A DNA stretch of 64,000 nt from Rhizomys pruinosus (GCA_009823505.1 VZQC01000258.1:1680036-1744035), one strand, 5' to 3'; shown: positions 1 through 11,765, counted from the stretch's first letter. Notes: generated by a model from the letters alone, not told the origin. Numbers and translations are program-made.

Positions 1-1162
1 ACAGCCTGGTACTGGCACAAAAACAGACCAGTTGACCAATGGAATAAAACTGAAGATCCAAACCTGAGCTCATACAATTTCAGCCACCTCATATTTGACA
101 AGGGGGCCAAGAAGACACAATGGAAGAAAGACAGCATCTTCAGCAAGTGGTGCTGGCAAAACTGGATCACCACTTGTAGAAGAATGAAATTAAACCCCTA
201 CCTCTCACCTTGTACAAAGGTCAACTCCAGATGGACCAAAGACCTCAACGTGAAACCCCAAACTCTGGAGGTGATAGAAGAGAAGCTTGGCAGCAGACTA
301 CAAGACATAGGTGTAGGAAAAGACTTCCTAAATCAGACAGCAGCTGCACAAGAAATAAGATCGACAATTGACAAATGGGACCTCATTAAACTCAAAAGCT
401 TCTGTACATCAAAGGAAGCAATAAAGGAAGTGAGGAGAAGACCCACAGAGTGGGAGGAAACCTTCACAGCAGATACATCTGACAAAGCATTAATTTCCAG
501 AGTATACAAGCTACTCAAAAAACAAAGAAGAAAGAAAACAAATGAATCATTCAAAAGATGGAGCAAAGATCTGAATAGAGACTTCACAGAGGAGGAGTTA
601 GAGATGGCCGAGAAACATCTTAAGAAGTGTTCAACATCTCTGATAATTAAGGAAATGCAAATTAAAACCACTCTGAGATATCACCTTACTCCAATAAGAC
701 TGGCTAGGATCAGGAACATAAATGATACCAAGTGCTGGAGAGGTTGTGGAGAAAGCAGAACACTCATCCATTGCTGGTGGGAATGTAAACTTGTGCAGCC
801 ATTGTGGAAAGCAGTGTGGAGAACCCTTGGAAAATTCAAAATGAGCTTGCCTTTGACCTAGTCATACCACTCCTGAGTATATACCCACAAGACTCATCTT
901 ACTGCAGAAATACATTTACAGCTATATTTATTGCAGCTCTGTTCACAATAGCAAAAAGCTGGAACCAACCCAAATGCCCCTCAACTGACGAGTGGATAGA
1001 GAAAATGGGGCACATCTACACAATGGAGTTCTATGCAGCAGTAAAGAAAGACAACATCATGAACTTTGCAGGTAAATGGATGGAGCTAGAAGATATTATG
1101 TTAAGTGAAGTAACACAGCCCCAGAAAAACGATGAATGGTATGCCTCATCTGTGGATGCTAG
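1..1162 (+). pseudogene. L1 ORF2 C-terminal part (broken, enters from window edge)
   Basis: This is the end of a LINE-1 ORF2 (endonuclease/reverse transcriptase protein), from the region after the RT core to the canonical TAG at 1160-1162. The frame is open from base 1 to 861. A one-base deletion near 852, relative to the copy at 22.85 kb, then shifts it into the third frame, where the reading continues. The Cys-rich C-terminal motif C-x3-C-x7-H-x4-C typical of L1 ORF2p is visible at about 733-787. A further small deletion near 1130 makes the second frame read past the normal stop. Non-functional L1 relic; family assignment is secure. Confidence 0.93.
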
Positions 1163-3353
1163 CATCAATAACCCAGTTGTAAATATTTCTTGTGGAGAGG
1201 GATGCATATCAAAAGAACAACAGAAAGACTGCATCAGAAAACTGACTGAAATGGTGAATCTGGAGGAGTGGGAGGGTTGGGAGAGGAACACAGGTCTATA
1301 TTCGATTAATGTATATTTAATTGACGTGAGTTCAACAAGTATCCAATTTTGCCCATACTCTATCTACAAATTACATGGTATTTTAGGACTTAGTAGTAAA
1401 AATGTCTATATTAAACAACATTGGTATAAAGGTTTTTAACAAAACCGGTAAAACATCCAAGTTTAATTAGAAATATAAATTGTTGTTGTCCACATTTGTT
1501 TTACTTAAAATCTGTATAATAATAACTTTGGAATTAACATATACAAATGTTCTCTATAATTTTTTGTTATACAGTATCATCTTGTAACATTCTCTTTTAC
1601 CTGTAGGATAATTTAATTTAAGGAATTAAGTTTGCTTCCCAAATTAACAACATACAGTCACCCAAAACAGCTTGGGTAAATTTAATGAAATTTACACCTT
1701 GATTCTTGCCTGTAGGTATGTGTACTACAACTGCCTTTTTGAGACTCATGAGTCAAAAAATAAAAACCTAAAATAAAAAAGGCAGGATACAGTTATATAT
1801 TAAACCTTTTTGTCAAAAATTTTTCAATTTAAATCTTAAAACTAACTACGGGAAATGATTTGTATGTTCCCACAGGTCAAAACGTCACCAACTTAATGGC
1901 TGAGAAAGAAAAGATACAGTTTTGCATTCTGTAGGATGTACCAAGAAATACAAGCAGAGAAGTTGGCCCATCTAAACATTAAAAGGAAAAAAATCCTCAG
2001 ACTGCTACAGGCATCAAATATCTCCGTGAATCCTATTTGTAACAATTGTTTATAATGTGTCCTAATGAACCTTACTTTCTAGGTGCTGCAAAGTTTTAAT
2101 ATGAAAGACTTTCTTAACTCCTTTTCATAGAACAAAGAAAATATGGTAATGAAGTCATTCTCTAACTGTTAATTAGAACCGACTCTTATAGAGGTAATCT
2201 CTTATGAAACGGGTAAAACTGCTTTCTTTAATTGACTAATAGACACAGGAATTTTGAAAAGGATTATTCTCTATTCAGAACCAAATATAATACTAAAATC
2301 TCCTTAAGCTATGTACTTAAGCAAAATATATTGATACAGGAGAACTCTGATATCAGCAATGGATTATTCTGCCAAGGAGATGTTGTCCAGGGGATCCAAT
2401 CCCCCCCAAAAGGCAAAGGCTTCTTGCCTGTAAACTGGGATACCTACAAGAAGAAAGGCGGTAAGGCCCTGCTGCCAAAGACCTGATGTAAGCATGGGAA
2501 AGATGTATTGAGACCAGACTTTCAAGTGTACAGCTGGTCTCTGGAATACCAGAGAGTGTTACCAAAGGCCACTAAACCAATAAAGCAAATACTGGTCTCC
2601 TTGAGTCAAGCAAGACTCCTCCGTCAGCATCAGCTACACCTCACCTGCCTGGAAATACTGTGCAGCAGTGGCAGCCATAAGTCTGTATATCCCAAATCTA
2701 ATTGGCTATTAGCTCTCTCCTTGGAGGAATAACTCACGGCTGATACCACAAGCTTACATCCTCTAATGGTTAGGAGATGTTATAAGCCACAGTAAGATCT
2801 TGTCTTAGCATACCATCCAAACATCTGTGTCTATACCAAAGTAACCTACCATAATAATTAGTACTGTTTAAATATCTATATATATCTAATTGCTTGTCCT
2901 TCATTAGTAGGATTGAAAGGTTATTCCTGGACAAACTGTCAGCCCATGAAAGGAAACAGCTAGAACTGATCAGAGTCCAAAATGACATCTCCAGAGAAAG
3001 TAGACTCTTTTGCTCCTTGTCTACCTATGCCCCTTTTCTAAGCCTAGGGAATAATCTGTGGAAGAGGGGGCATGACAGAATGTAAGGGCTGTGATTGGGG
3101 TGAATGGTGAAACTACAGCAATATAGACTGGACGCTTATTTGATCAACTTGATTGTACATACAAGCCCCTCCAGCTGGATGGTGGGAGCCTTGGACTGTG
3201 TGGGTTTGGGCACAACTGCTTGCAAATTGGTTTTACATGAAAGATGCTTATACTCACAACTTATTACTTATTGTTAAAAAATCAAATAAAAGAAAGTATA
3301 AAAAAAATAAAATGAAAAAAATACCCCAAAAATAATAATATTAAAATAAATTA
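1163..3353 (+). mobile_element. Long (2.2 kb) 3' tail of L1
   Basis: Non-coding sequence that directly follows the ORF2 stop and is collinear with 23182-25520 and 48840-51120, each also downstream of an L1 ORF2 end. It ends in an A-rich stretch with AATAAA-like hexamers near 3285-3350. Short ORFs (2232-2486 and 2508-2732) recur in the copy at 24.2-24.7 kb, but they match no family I know and are probably chance ORFs kept by recent common ancestry. Interpreted as the 3' UTR of an L1 lineage. Confidence 0.8.
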
Positions 3354-3640
3354 ATTTTAAAAAGAACTGTTGTATGAAATGGGCTCAATAAAAATTAACT
3401 AAAAAATATGAGAATTTTTTCTGTCAAAAAATTATGTATAAGGGAACTCCTCTGGTGAGTGTTAAGAGAAGCATTAATCTATGGGCATAACAGTGAATGA
3501 TTAGGAATTGCTTTAATATACATCTATTTAGCAGACTAATAGTAAAAAAGTATATGTTTATTATGGGATAAACCACACTGCTTCAATACATGTATATATT
3601 ATATAATAATTAAATCAATTTAAATATGTGTATCTAATCA
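3354..3640. other. AT-rich unassigned stretch
   Basis: No ORF of note, no SINE and no recognisable repeat. Mostly A/T-rich single-copy-looking sequence between two L1 blocks. Confidence 0.5.
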
Positions 3641-4134
3641 TTATTTTTGTATAGCAAAACTATCCAAAGCCTTCTCTTCTAGACTTTGGAAACGTTTTGT
3701 ATATTATCTTATCATTATCTATAGTCCTTCACCAGAGCTTCTTGGCCCAATCTAATTACAATTTGAAACTCATTGATCAGCTTCATCACAGGTCCCTCAC
3801 CTGTCTCCTCTTCTGGTAACCATCCCTCTACCCTCTCTTCCTATGATCTCAGCCCTTTTATTGGCATATGTTAATTGTACAAAATGATGGTTTACATTAT
3901 ATTTTATACATCCACATAGCATGCTTTGATCATATTCACCAACCCCTAAACTATCCTGTGGATCCTCTTCCTCTTCCCCAATATTCCCTCTCAACTTTCA
4001 AGTCCTTTTCTTTAGATTCCACATAAGGAAGAAAACGTGGTATCTATCCTGAGTTGGCTTGTTTCGTTGCACAGGGTTTCAATTTCTGTTCATTTGTCTG
4101 CAGGTGACATAATTTCATTCATCTTTATTTCTAA

Positions 4135-4182
<48 letters not shown>

Positions 4183-4541
4183 ACATTTTCTTTATCCATT
4201 AATATGTTGATGGCATCTAAGTTTTTTCTGTATCTTAGCTATTGTGAATGGCTCCACAGTAAATATTGCTGTGCAAGGATCTCTGAGTGATGGTGACTTA
4301 GCTTCCTGTACCCAAGACTGGTAGAGCTGGACCATATAATAGTTTTATATTGAAGTTTTTAAAAGAAATTCCATATTAGCTTCCACAATACCTAAGCCAA
4401 TTACGCATCAAAATACATATGATTTTCTTTTTCATACATCCTCACTTGCACTTATTCTTGTCATAGGTCTTCTTGCTGGTATTAAATGGAATCTCAACGT
4501 GCTTTTAATTTGGAGATCTGCTTCTTATATATTCCATATGA
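3640..4541 (-). mobile_element. Old antisense L1 3' region (first block)
   Basis: The minus strand reads as a degraded ancient L1 ORF2 C-terminus and 3' UTR. Hallmarks on the plus strand are the cattttctttatccat-type segment at about 4185 and the tagctattgtgaatggctc-type segment near 4239, which are the reverse complement of the L1 'NWGSKVAHIYNGI'-like region shared by mammalian L1s. A (TA)n run lies at about 4137-4179. A younger L1 (4542-5410) is inserted at its right end. Confidence 0.7.
4137..4179. repeat. (TA)n microsatellite
   Basis: About 21 uninterrupted TA units inside the old antisense L1. Confidence 0.95.
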
Positions 4542-5410
4542 GAGGAATTAGAGATGTCTGAGAAACACCTCAAGAACTGTTCAACATCACTAATCATTAA
4601 GGAAATGCAAATGAAAACCACTTTAAGATATCATCTTACTCCAATAAGACTGGCTAAGATCAAGAAAACATATGATATCAAGTGCTGGAGAGGTTGTGGG
4701 GAAAGGGGAACACTCATCCACTGCTGGTGGGAATGTAAACTCATACAGCCACTATGGAAAGCAGTGTGGAGAACCCTTGGAAGACTTGGAATGAACTTGC
4801 CACCCGACCCAGCCATACCACTCCTGGGCATGTACCCTCAAGACTTACGCCACCACAGAGATTCATGCACGGCCATGTTTATTGCAGCTCTCTTCACAAT
4901 AACAAGGAGCTGGAACCAACCTAAATGCCCCTCAACTGACGAGTGGATAGAGAAAATGTGCTACATCTACACAATGGAGTTCTATGCAGCAGTAAAGAAA
5001 GACATCATGAGCTTTTCAGGAAAATGGCTGGAGCTAGAGGACGTCATGCTGAGTGAAGTAACACAGTCCCAGAAAAACAAACGACGAATGGTATCCCTCA
5101 TCTGTGGATGCTAGTGCCAATTACCCAGTTGTAAGTATTTCTTGTGTAGGGCCCCCTGAGCTTCTGTACAAAGAAGTTGGGCGCAATGCATTTTGGAAAC
5201 AACACAACAGAAAAGACTGCATCAAAGAACTGACTGAAACAGTGAACTTCTGCTCAAAACAGTCAACTTCCCCATGGAAAATATTAAGAAAGACTAAGAG
5301 ATGAAAAGCATGTTTGGCAGAATGCATGAGCTCTGGTGGGGTGGAGGAATGGGTGGGAACACGGGTCTAGATTTGTTAAAAATAAATAAATAAATTTATG
5401 TGGAAAAAAA
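4542..5410 (+). mobile_element. 5'-truncated L1 insertion with target duplication
   Basis: Truncated L1 containing only the end of ORF2 and a short 3' UTR ending in AATAAATAAATAAA and an A-run. It is flanked by perfect 14-bp direct repeats TATATTCCATATGA at 4528-4541 and 5411-5424, the signature of target-primed reverse transcription. It splits an older antisense L1 sequence. The 3' UTR is the short type, without the 2.2-kb tail. Confidence 0.92.
4554..5114 (+). pseudogene. L1 ORF2 C-terminal fragment, open to its natural stop
   Basis: A 186-codon open stretch equals the last ~190 residues of L1 ORF2p, without endonuclease or RT domains. The C-x3-C-x7-H-x4-C motif is intact (Cys at about residues 43 and 47, His and Cys following), and the frame ends at the same TAG as the family. 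It is a 5'-truncated insertion, so no functional protein is expected; the ATG at the start is an internal Met codon. Confidence 0.9.
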
Positions 5411-5960
5411 TATATTCCATATGAATGAGATCACTCAGTACTTATCTTTCTGTACTTAGTTAATTTCACTTCATAACAGTCTCCAGAGACATCCATATTG
5501 TCAAAAATGCAGAATTTCATGCTTTCTATGGATGAACAGCATTTCACTGGGTATATGTAAATCATAATCTTTATCTATTCATCAGTTGCTGAGCACTTAA
5601 GTTTGTTAATTTCTTGGCTATTGTCAATAAGTACTGTTATGGACATGGTTGTGTAGCTGTTTCTTTGACTTACTGACTGCATTTTTTTAGATAAGCACCA
5701 GTAGTAGGAGTGTGGGATCATATGATAGGTCTATTTCTGACTTTCTAAGGAATCTCTGTACTGTTTTCCATTGTGGCTGTACCAATTTTCTTTTGTACCA
5801 ATGGTGTACATTTCTTAACATTCCCAATGGCACTTATTATCTTTAATCTCTTTAATAATAGCAATTCTTACTAGAGTGAGATGATATTTCACTGTGCTTT
5901 TGATTTCCACCTGTCACATGATTAGCAGTATTAAATATATTTTTATATAATTGCTATCAC
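5411..5960 (-). mobile_element. Old antisense L1 3' region (second block)
   Basis: Degraded L1 ORF2 end read on the minus strand. It repeats homology already seen at 4180-4500 (for example the motif around 5525-5590 and the 'ccattgtggctgtacc' segment at about 5770). The two blocks are therefore two separate ancient L1 copies in the same orientation rather than one interrupted copy. Confidence 0.65.
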
Positions 5961-5989
5961 TTTGTAAATCTCTTTATAATATAAAAATC

Positions 5990-6400
5990 AGTTTGGGGAC
6001 TGGGAAATGGCTAATTGGGTAAAAGCAGTTGCCTTACACACCTGATGATATGAGTACAATCCCTGACACCCATGTGCAAAACAACACAGAGAAGCTGGAT
6101 CGGATGTGGTAGTGCCTGTTTGTAATCCTAGCAGATCTACAGTCCAATAAGAGACAGAGAGAGGAGAATTAAATGGAAGCCTATGAGCCAGCTAGCCTGA
6201 AGTACAAATCACAGTGGGAGAAACAAGAGAGACCATACCTCCACAAGGTGGAAGGCAAGACTCAACTCCAAAATATTCCTTCAACCTCCACATACACATA
6301 CGTGCCTTAACATGTACACACCCATATTCACACACACACACATACATACACACCCACATACACCGATGCACACTCACAGACATTAAATAAATAACTATTT
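5990..6400 (+). mobile_element. B4-like SINE
   Basis: The tRNA/ID-like head ('gggaaatggctaattgggtaa', then 'gagtacaatccctgac', a decayed B box) is followed by a B1-like middle and a long CA-rich end (cacacacatacatacac at about 6330-6360), as in rodent B4 elements. Divergent copy. Confidence 0.6.
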
Positions 6401-7150
6401 TCAAAGTTAACTTTGGTTTGTTTCCCACTTTCTACTGCAGTATTTGTATCTATTTAGTTTTGTTGTGGAAGTGGTGTTTTCAGGGACAGAGCAAGATGAC
6501 ATGGGAGAAGGATCATACAGTGACCTTCTCCTCACAGACATACCAATTTGAACAGCTTATTCATGCACTGAAATACTTTCATGAGAGCTATGGAAGTCAG
6601 GTGAGAGAACATGACCCCAGGACTTAGTACAATAATAAGAAAAGACACAGTGTATATTACAGGAATGACAAAGTGACCCTCAATTCTAAGCATCATTGAA
6701 AAGAGGCACCTCTTGCTTAGCGTGAAAAGGAATAGATTCCAGGCCCTAGACTTAAATCCCAGTTCCAGACTGCCACAGTGAAGTACCATGGCAGGCAGAG
6801 GCCTGTGACCCTCTCTCCCATGTCAGTACCACAGACTCAGCTGCTGGAACCTTGTTAGTGCGGTAGCTGAGTGACTGCCAGCAGTACCCTTCATCAACCT
6901 CGGGCAGCAAACATGTTCATACACACAAAATTAAAACATTTTAAAAGGAGAATAAATATTGTTTTCTCTGAGACTTTTTAATTGTTAATCTTTTGTCTGA
7001 TTTGCCATTAAAGATAGAAAAATCACTGTGTTCTGGTTTCTGTTTAAATAAAAGGTAGAAATATGAATTCTAAGAAAATGTGATAAAAAAGAGATATGCC
7101 AGGGTTTTGTTCTGTTGTCATTTGTTTTGTTTGTTGCCTTTTAAAATATT
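6401..7150. other. Unassigned sequence
   Basis: No recognised repeat or convincing gene. Overlapping short ORFs at 6418-6627 (+) and 6532-6789 (-) show no domain signature and look like chance. Confidence 0.45.
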
Positions 7151-7164
7151 TATTTTATTTTTAA

Positions 7165-7366
7165 TTATATAGATATAGATATATACCGGTGGATGTATGC
7201 ACATGTGTACAGGTGCGTGTAGTGGCCAGAAGATGAGAATCAGGTTCCTTGGATCTGAAGTTTCAGAAGATTGTGAACCATCCATTGCGAGTGCTGGGAA
7301 CTAAATTTTAGATCACTGGAAGAGCAGCAAAGTCTCATAACCACTGAATCATCTGTCCAGTTCCTG
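7165..7366 (-). mobile_element. B2/B3-type SINE, degraded
   Basis: On the minus strand the element starts with the tRNA-like head (reverse complement of 'ccactgaatcatctgtccag', 7340-7360) and runs to an AT-rich end at about 7165. The 'tggccagaagatgagaat' segment is the diverged version of the B2/B3 body. Confidence 0.65.
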
Positions 7367-7369
7367 TTG

Positions 7370-7500
7370 TTGTTTTGAGACAGTCTCTTTCTATAGCCCC
7401 GGATAACCTAATTCATTTATGTAGCCCAGGATAGTCTCAAATTCACAATACTCCTGCTAGAGCCTCCCAAGTACTGTCATTATGTAAGCCACCATATACA
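7370..7500 (-). mobile_element. B1 SINE, degraded
   Basis: Reverse-orientation B1: 'ttttgagacagtctc' at 7373, 'gcccaggatagtctcaaa' near 7424 and 'cctcccaagtactg' near 7464 are antisense B1 landmarks (7SL-derived). Confidence 0.7.
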
Positions 7501-9075
7501 CTTTGATGGTTCACAAAATTAATTCTGGAAACTTTCCATACAACTCTAGAGAGCACACACAACAGGGCAGATATCAGTATTTAATGAAAGCACTTGCTTT
7601 ACTTAGAGATCTAAGTCCACAAAGATATATCCATTTTCAACTCTTTTGTAGCTTGAAATTTAAATGTGCTGTAGCTTACACTGTTTCTCAGGAAGGCATA
7701 CAAGGTCTGAGTGTTTCCTTGCTAACTTTAATCATTAACACACTGCTAGGCTATGTACAAAATGAGAGATGGTGGAGGAAGGGGAATGGGAATGAACTTG
7801 ATTCTCACAGAATAGTCTAAAGAAATGATATAAAGCTGTGTGGTTTACTGTTGTTTGCTTGTCTGCTTCAAAGGTAGTGAGTGACTCCAGGAATCCTTCT
7901 AATTTGGGAGGGTGCCTCTTCTTGTATCATCACCTGACAGGAAGAGAAATGAAAAGAAACTTGACTCCCTTTTGGCTCTCGCTGGATTTGGAGAGTACCA
8001 CTTGAAATAGGGCAAAGTACTCTCCTTTCTACGATGTTCCGCTTGAAACAGAACTGAATGCTTTCCTGAGATCGTGCAACATATATCTGGTGGCACCTAG
8101 TCAAAAATTTTGAATTTAATGATTCTCCTAGTTGCAGTCAACATTTCTTGTACATCTGCTCAAAAGGTTAAAAATTATTTTGTGGCCCTAGGATTCAATA
8201 TAGATAATGCAAGATTTAAAGCATTGTTTCAATAAAAGCAAGACAAATTTCCAAATACTGTGGTAAAAGTAAAGAGATGCATGGTGATGCCACCTCCTTT
8301 CACAGCTAATTCCTCCCCTCTTCCCAAGGTGCTCAACGTGTCTGCTTCCTCGTTGTCCCTGTATTTGGTACATGAGCCGCCAGCATAAGAAGAGACCATG
8401 CACAGCCATCTGCTGCCTGTGTCAAGACTCCATTCAATATTTCAGCGTTTCCAAAAGTGATGTGTTGCCAATCTGCCTCTGCCTGTAATCTTGTTTTCAA
8501 TTTCTGTCTGCCTTGGGCATCTTCCTCCTGCCACAAGCCATATGAGCCTAACTACACCACATGCAGCGCCAGATGCTGGAAATGCCATGATACCAAAGCA
8601 TGTGACAAGAGGATGATCTCGTTCCCTTATAATTAAATGAGAAAACTGTGGGTATATTGTCTCCTGCTTGGCCCCATCACAAATGCAGCCAACAGATGTC
8701 ACTGCACATGACTCATGCAGTGTACAAAAGAAAGATGTAAATATGCCCCCTAAAAAATTTCAAGGACTGAAACCTTAGGAGGATTTGTGAAGAAAACCAG
8801 GTGTTAAAGTAAAAGAGGAGACAGGAATGCCCAAGGTAAGCAGAGCTTTGTGGCCTCCGTCCAAAGCCAAGTCACACCCTTGCCTTGTGCTTTCGCACAC
8901 CTGTCATTTCCTATTGTGAGCCTCCCAGGCTCTGGGTTGGCGACCAGCCAGGATTGGCCCCACTGGCAACTGCTCATCCCTTGACAATCAGCACGTGCTC
9001 TGAAAAGGCCTCCGACCCCTCAGATTTGCCAGCAGCGGCAGCTTGTGCATCATTCTTTGATAACTGCTGCCTCCT
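7501..9075. other. Unassigned sequence, no supported gene
   Basis: Roughly 1.6 kb with moderate GC (for example 8840-9075) and several short ORFs on both strands, none with a recognisable family or splice-linked pattern. I see no SINE, LTR or L1 body here. Confidence 0.4.
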
Positions 9076-9082
9076 AGAAATG

Positions 9083-9618
9083 TAGGATCGAAAGGTTATT
9101 CCTGGACAAACTGTCAGCTCATGAAAGGAAACAGCCAGAATTGACCAGAGTCCAAGTTAACAGCTCCAGAGAGAGTGGACTGTTTTGCCTCTCATCCACC
9201 TGTGCCCCTTTTCTGGGCCTGGGGAACAACCTGCGGAAGAGGGGGCATGGTAGAATGTAAGGGCTGCGATTGGGGTGAATGGTGAAACTACAGCAATGTA
9301 GTCTGGACACTCATTTGATCAACTTGATTGAACAAACAACCTGTCACCCCCCACTGGATGTGGGGCTGTAGGTGTTTGGGCACAACAGCCTGCAGATAGG
9401 TTTTGCATGAAGGATGCTTGTACTCATGGATTATCACTTATAGCTAAAAATGAAAAAAAAAACTGAGAGAAAGATGCAGGACAGTTATGGCAAAATGCAT
9501 GATCTAGGATGGGGTGGGGGTGGGGGGGAGGGAAAGGGAAATAAGCCTGAACTGAATTGGAAAAAATGTATGAAATGCACAAAGCATCAATAAAAACTAA
9601 TTTAAAAAAAAAAAAAAA
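9083..9618 (+). mobile_element. 5'-truncated L1 consisting of tail only
   Basis: The first base aligns to the middle of the long L1 tail (2909 and 25133 in sister copies). The copy runs through a G-rich tract (9508-9532) and AATAAA (about 9590) into a poly(A) run. Flanking direct repeats AGAAATG at 9076-9082 and 9619-9625 mark a target-primed insertion. This shows that the tail is retrotransposed as part of the L1 RNA. Confidence 0.85.
9505..9535 (+). other. G-rich tract, possible G-quadruplex in L1 3' UTR
   Basis: Four or more runs of 3-7 G separated by single bases. L1 3' UTRs commonly carry such a polypurine/G-rich tract just before the poly(A) signal. Structure formation is inferred. Confidence 0.6.
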
Positions 9619-9625
9619 AGAAATG

Positions 9626-10040
9626 GCATTCAGAACAGAAAGTGAGATGAGGACACTGGCTTTCATCTCATCACTCCCTTCCTGCAAACAAGCAGGACTC
9701 CAATAGTCACTACATGACTCTAATAGTCATATAAAACCCAACTAGGCACCCTGAAAGAAGACTTTTCTTAGACACAAAAACAAGTAGTGCAAACAAGGTT
9801 TGGGACACTAAAGATAAATTACTGGTGATGCTGGGTACAAAGTGTAACAGCCTGAGGGAGCAAGCACAAAAAATCCTGGATTTCTTCACTGTGAACTTAG
9901 TCTAAGGTTACCTTTGGCCTTGATGCCAATGATTAATCTTTAATGTTGTCACTGAACCTCTCCACAATGATCTTTTTCCTGGAGTTGATGCAAGCATCAA
10001 ATAATTCTCAGTTAATGCTACATTTTTAATTATATTATTT
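9626..10040. other. Unassigned sequence
   Basis: No repeat or gene recognised; short AT-rich spacer between an L1 tail insertion and a degraded SINE. Confidence 0.45.
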
Positions 10041-10044
10041 TACT

Positions 10045-10101
10045 TATCCTGTGTGTGTATGTCTCTCCCTCTCTCTCTCCTTCTCACTCGCTCTGTGTGT
10101 A

Positions 10102-10137
<36 letters not shown>

Positions 10138-10275
10138 TGTGTGTTCTGTGTGTGTGCCATGGTGCCTGTGTGAGGTCAGAGAACAACTTTTGGGAGCCTC
10201 TTCAGGAATGGAACTCGGGTTTTCAGACTGGCACATCAACCCTCTTGTTCACTGAGCCATCTCACCATCCATACA
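10045..10275 (-). mobile_element. B2/B3-type SINE with expanded (TG)n
   Basis: Antisense B2/B3 body: 'tgaggtcagagaacaac', then 'ggaatggaactcggg', ending 'actgagccatctcaccatcc' at about 10250, the antisense tRNA-like head. Its 3' end has expanded into a (TG)n/(TC)n microsatellite at about 10053-10170. Confidence 0.7.
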
Positions 10276-10795
10276 ACCACATTATCTAGTTCAGCTATAG
10301 ATACAGAAACATGATCAGAAAGAATTTTGTAGCTGCTATTAATTTTTTCAGATGTATGTATTTCCCTTAAAGAAAGGTTCCAATTATTAAGTATGAATCA
10401 CATTTTCAGGCAAATTTTATGGCACTCTATATTTTAAATAGTAATATAATTATGTAATAACAAGTCACATCTACTTTCTCTTATAAAAGTATGCCTAACT
10501 TTTCTAAAGACTTCATTTCATCTGCCTTAGGATCTTATAGTGTTCTCTGCTTCTTGTCCCCTACTAAACAACAGCAAATAAAAGATTGCAAAGAAAGGAG
10601 CAGCAACAATTTTCTTCCATCACTTCGTGGAGTACATTACATTTCATTTCTCCTTAGTTAAAATTCCTGGCCTTCACCCTTACCATTTACCATTTCTGTT
10701 GATGATCACCTGGTTCATGAACATCACAATCCATATTTTTCTTTGGGTTCGATATGCCTTCCAATCAGCCACAGGCATTTATCAACTATTTAATT
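10276..10795. other. Unassigned AT-rich sequence
   Basis: Nothing recognised; no ORF above chance length. Confidence 0.45.
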
Positions 10796-10799
10796 ATAA

Positions 10800-11160
10800 A
10801 GCTCCAATAACATATAGATGGGAGAAGAGCTTGTGAGGCCCCATCCCTAGCTGAGAAACTATTAGCAGTTGGGAAGGAGAATCAACTTTGTTGAAGGGTG
10901 TGTCCCCTGATATGTTCCTATGCTCCAGTGGATGGCCCTACACCCATGTACAAATTGGAGGCAAATTTTAGCCTGTGTGGTACTTTAAAAAAGGAAAAGG
11001 AAGAGCCTTGAGGAGAAGGAGAGGACATGAAGTTGGAAGTAGGATCTGGTAGGGGTTTGAGGGGGGCGAGCAGAGAAAATGGGAAGTGGATATGACCAAA
11101 GAATATTGCATGCATGTGTGAAATTCTCAAAGAATAAATTTAAAAATTATATTTTTTTAA
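10800..11160 (+). mobile_element. Lx-type L1 3' end
   Basis: Matches the rodent L1/Lx 3' UTR pattern: 'agctgagaaactattagcag' near 10850, 'ctccagtggatggccc' near 10922, then a polypurine block (10990-11090), 'atgaccaaagaatat' and an AATAAA at about 11132 followed by T/A-rich sequence. It belongs to a different, older L1 lineage than the long-tail copies. Confidence 0.75.
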
Positions 11161-11570
11161 TTTCTAAAACCACTAAACTGTAAATCCCACAACAAAGGAA
11201 AGGACATTTTGCAACAAAATGATGGTCACCTACTACTTCTCTGAGCCTAAAAAGTTATTTTTCAACTTAAGTATAATATACCTAAGATCCTTAACCAAGT
11301 ATTTTTCTCCCCTCTGGTCAGAATTCTGTCTTTTTTCCCAGGTCTGGTAATACCTTTACTTCCTTCTTGTTTAACCATCAAGACATTTACATTGTTTCTG
11401 GTTCCTCATGATCCCATCTCACTGACAACATAATTACTACTCAATCCTGTACTGCTATTCAGCCATTTTCCTGCTAGCCTGAAGATTAGCATCAAAAACC
11501 TCATGTTGTTGCTGGGAGGATCATCTCTGAATTAGGTTTTCTCATGCAGACATAACCCTCTAATACATTT
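11161..11570. other. Unassigned sequence
   Basis: No repeat or gene recognised. Confidence 0.4.
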
Positions 11571-11574
11571 CTTT

Positions 11575-11765
11575 AATTATGTAATTTTATGTGCATAAGT
11601 GATATGCCCACACGTGTAAGTGCACTCATGCCAGGCAGTGCCAACAGAGGACAGAAGAGGGTATCGGATCCCCCCGGAACAGGAGTTATGCACAATTGTT
11701 AGCCATCATATGGGTGCTGGGATTTGAAACCTAGTCTTCTGCAAGAACAGCCAGTGTTCTTAACT
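11575..11765 (-). mobile_element. B2/B3-type SINE
   Basis: Antisense body: 'gaggacagaagagggtatcgg', 'ggaacaggagtta', 'gtgggtgctggga'-like and 'agccagtgttcttaac', ending in the tRNA-like head. Diverged. Confidence 0.75.

Noticed and set aside
2232..2732. Small ORFs conserved between the two L1 tails (2232-2486, 2508-2732 and 24230-24481, 24503-24727)
   Set aside because: The copies are so similar that shared open frames are expected by descent. No domain or codon-bias argument supports coding.
10053..10289. Cys/Val-rich ORFs at the (TG)n tract
   Set aside because: Products of the dinucleotide repeat within a degraded SINE.
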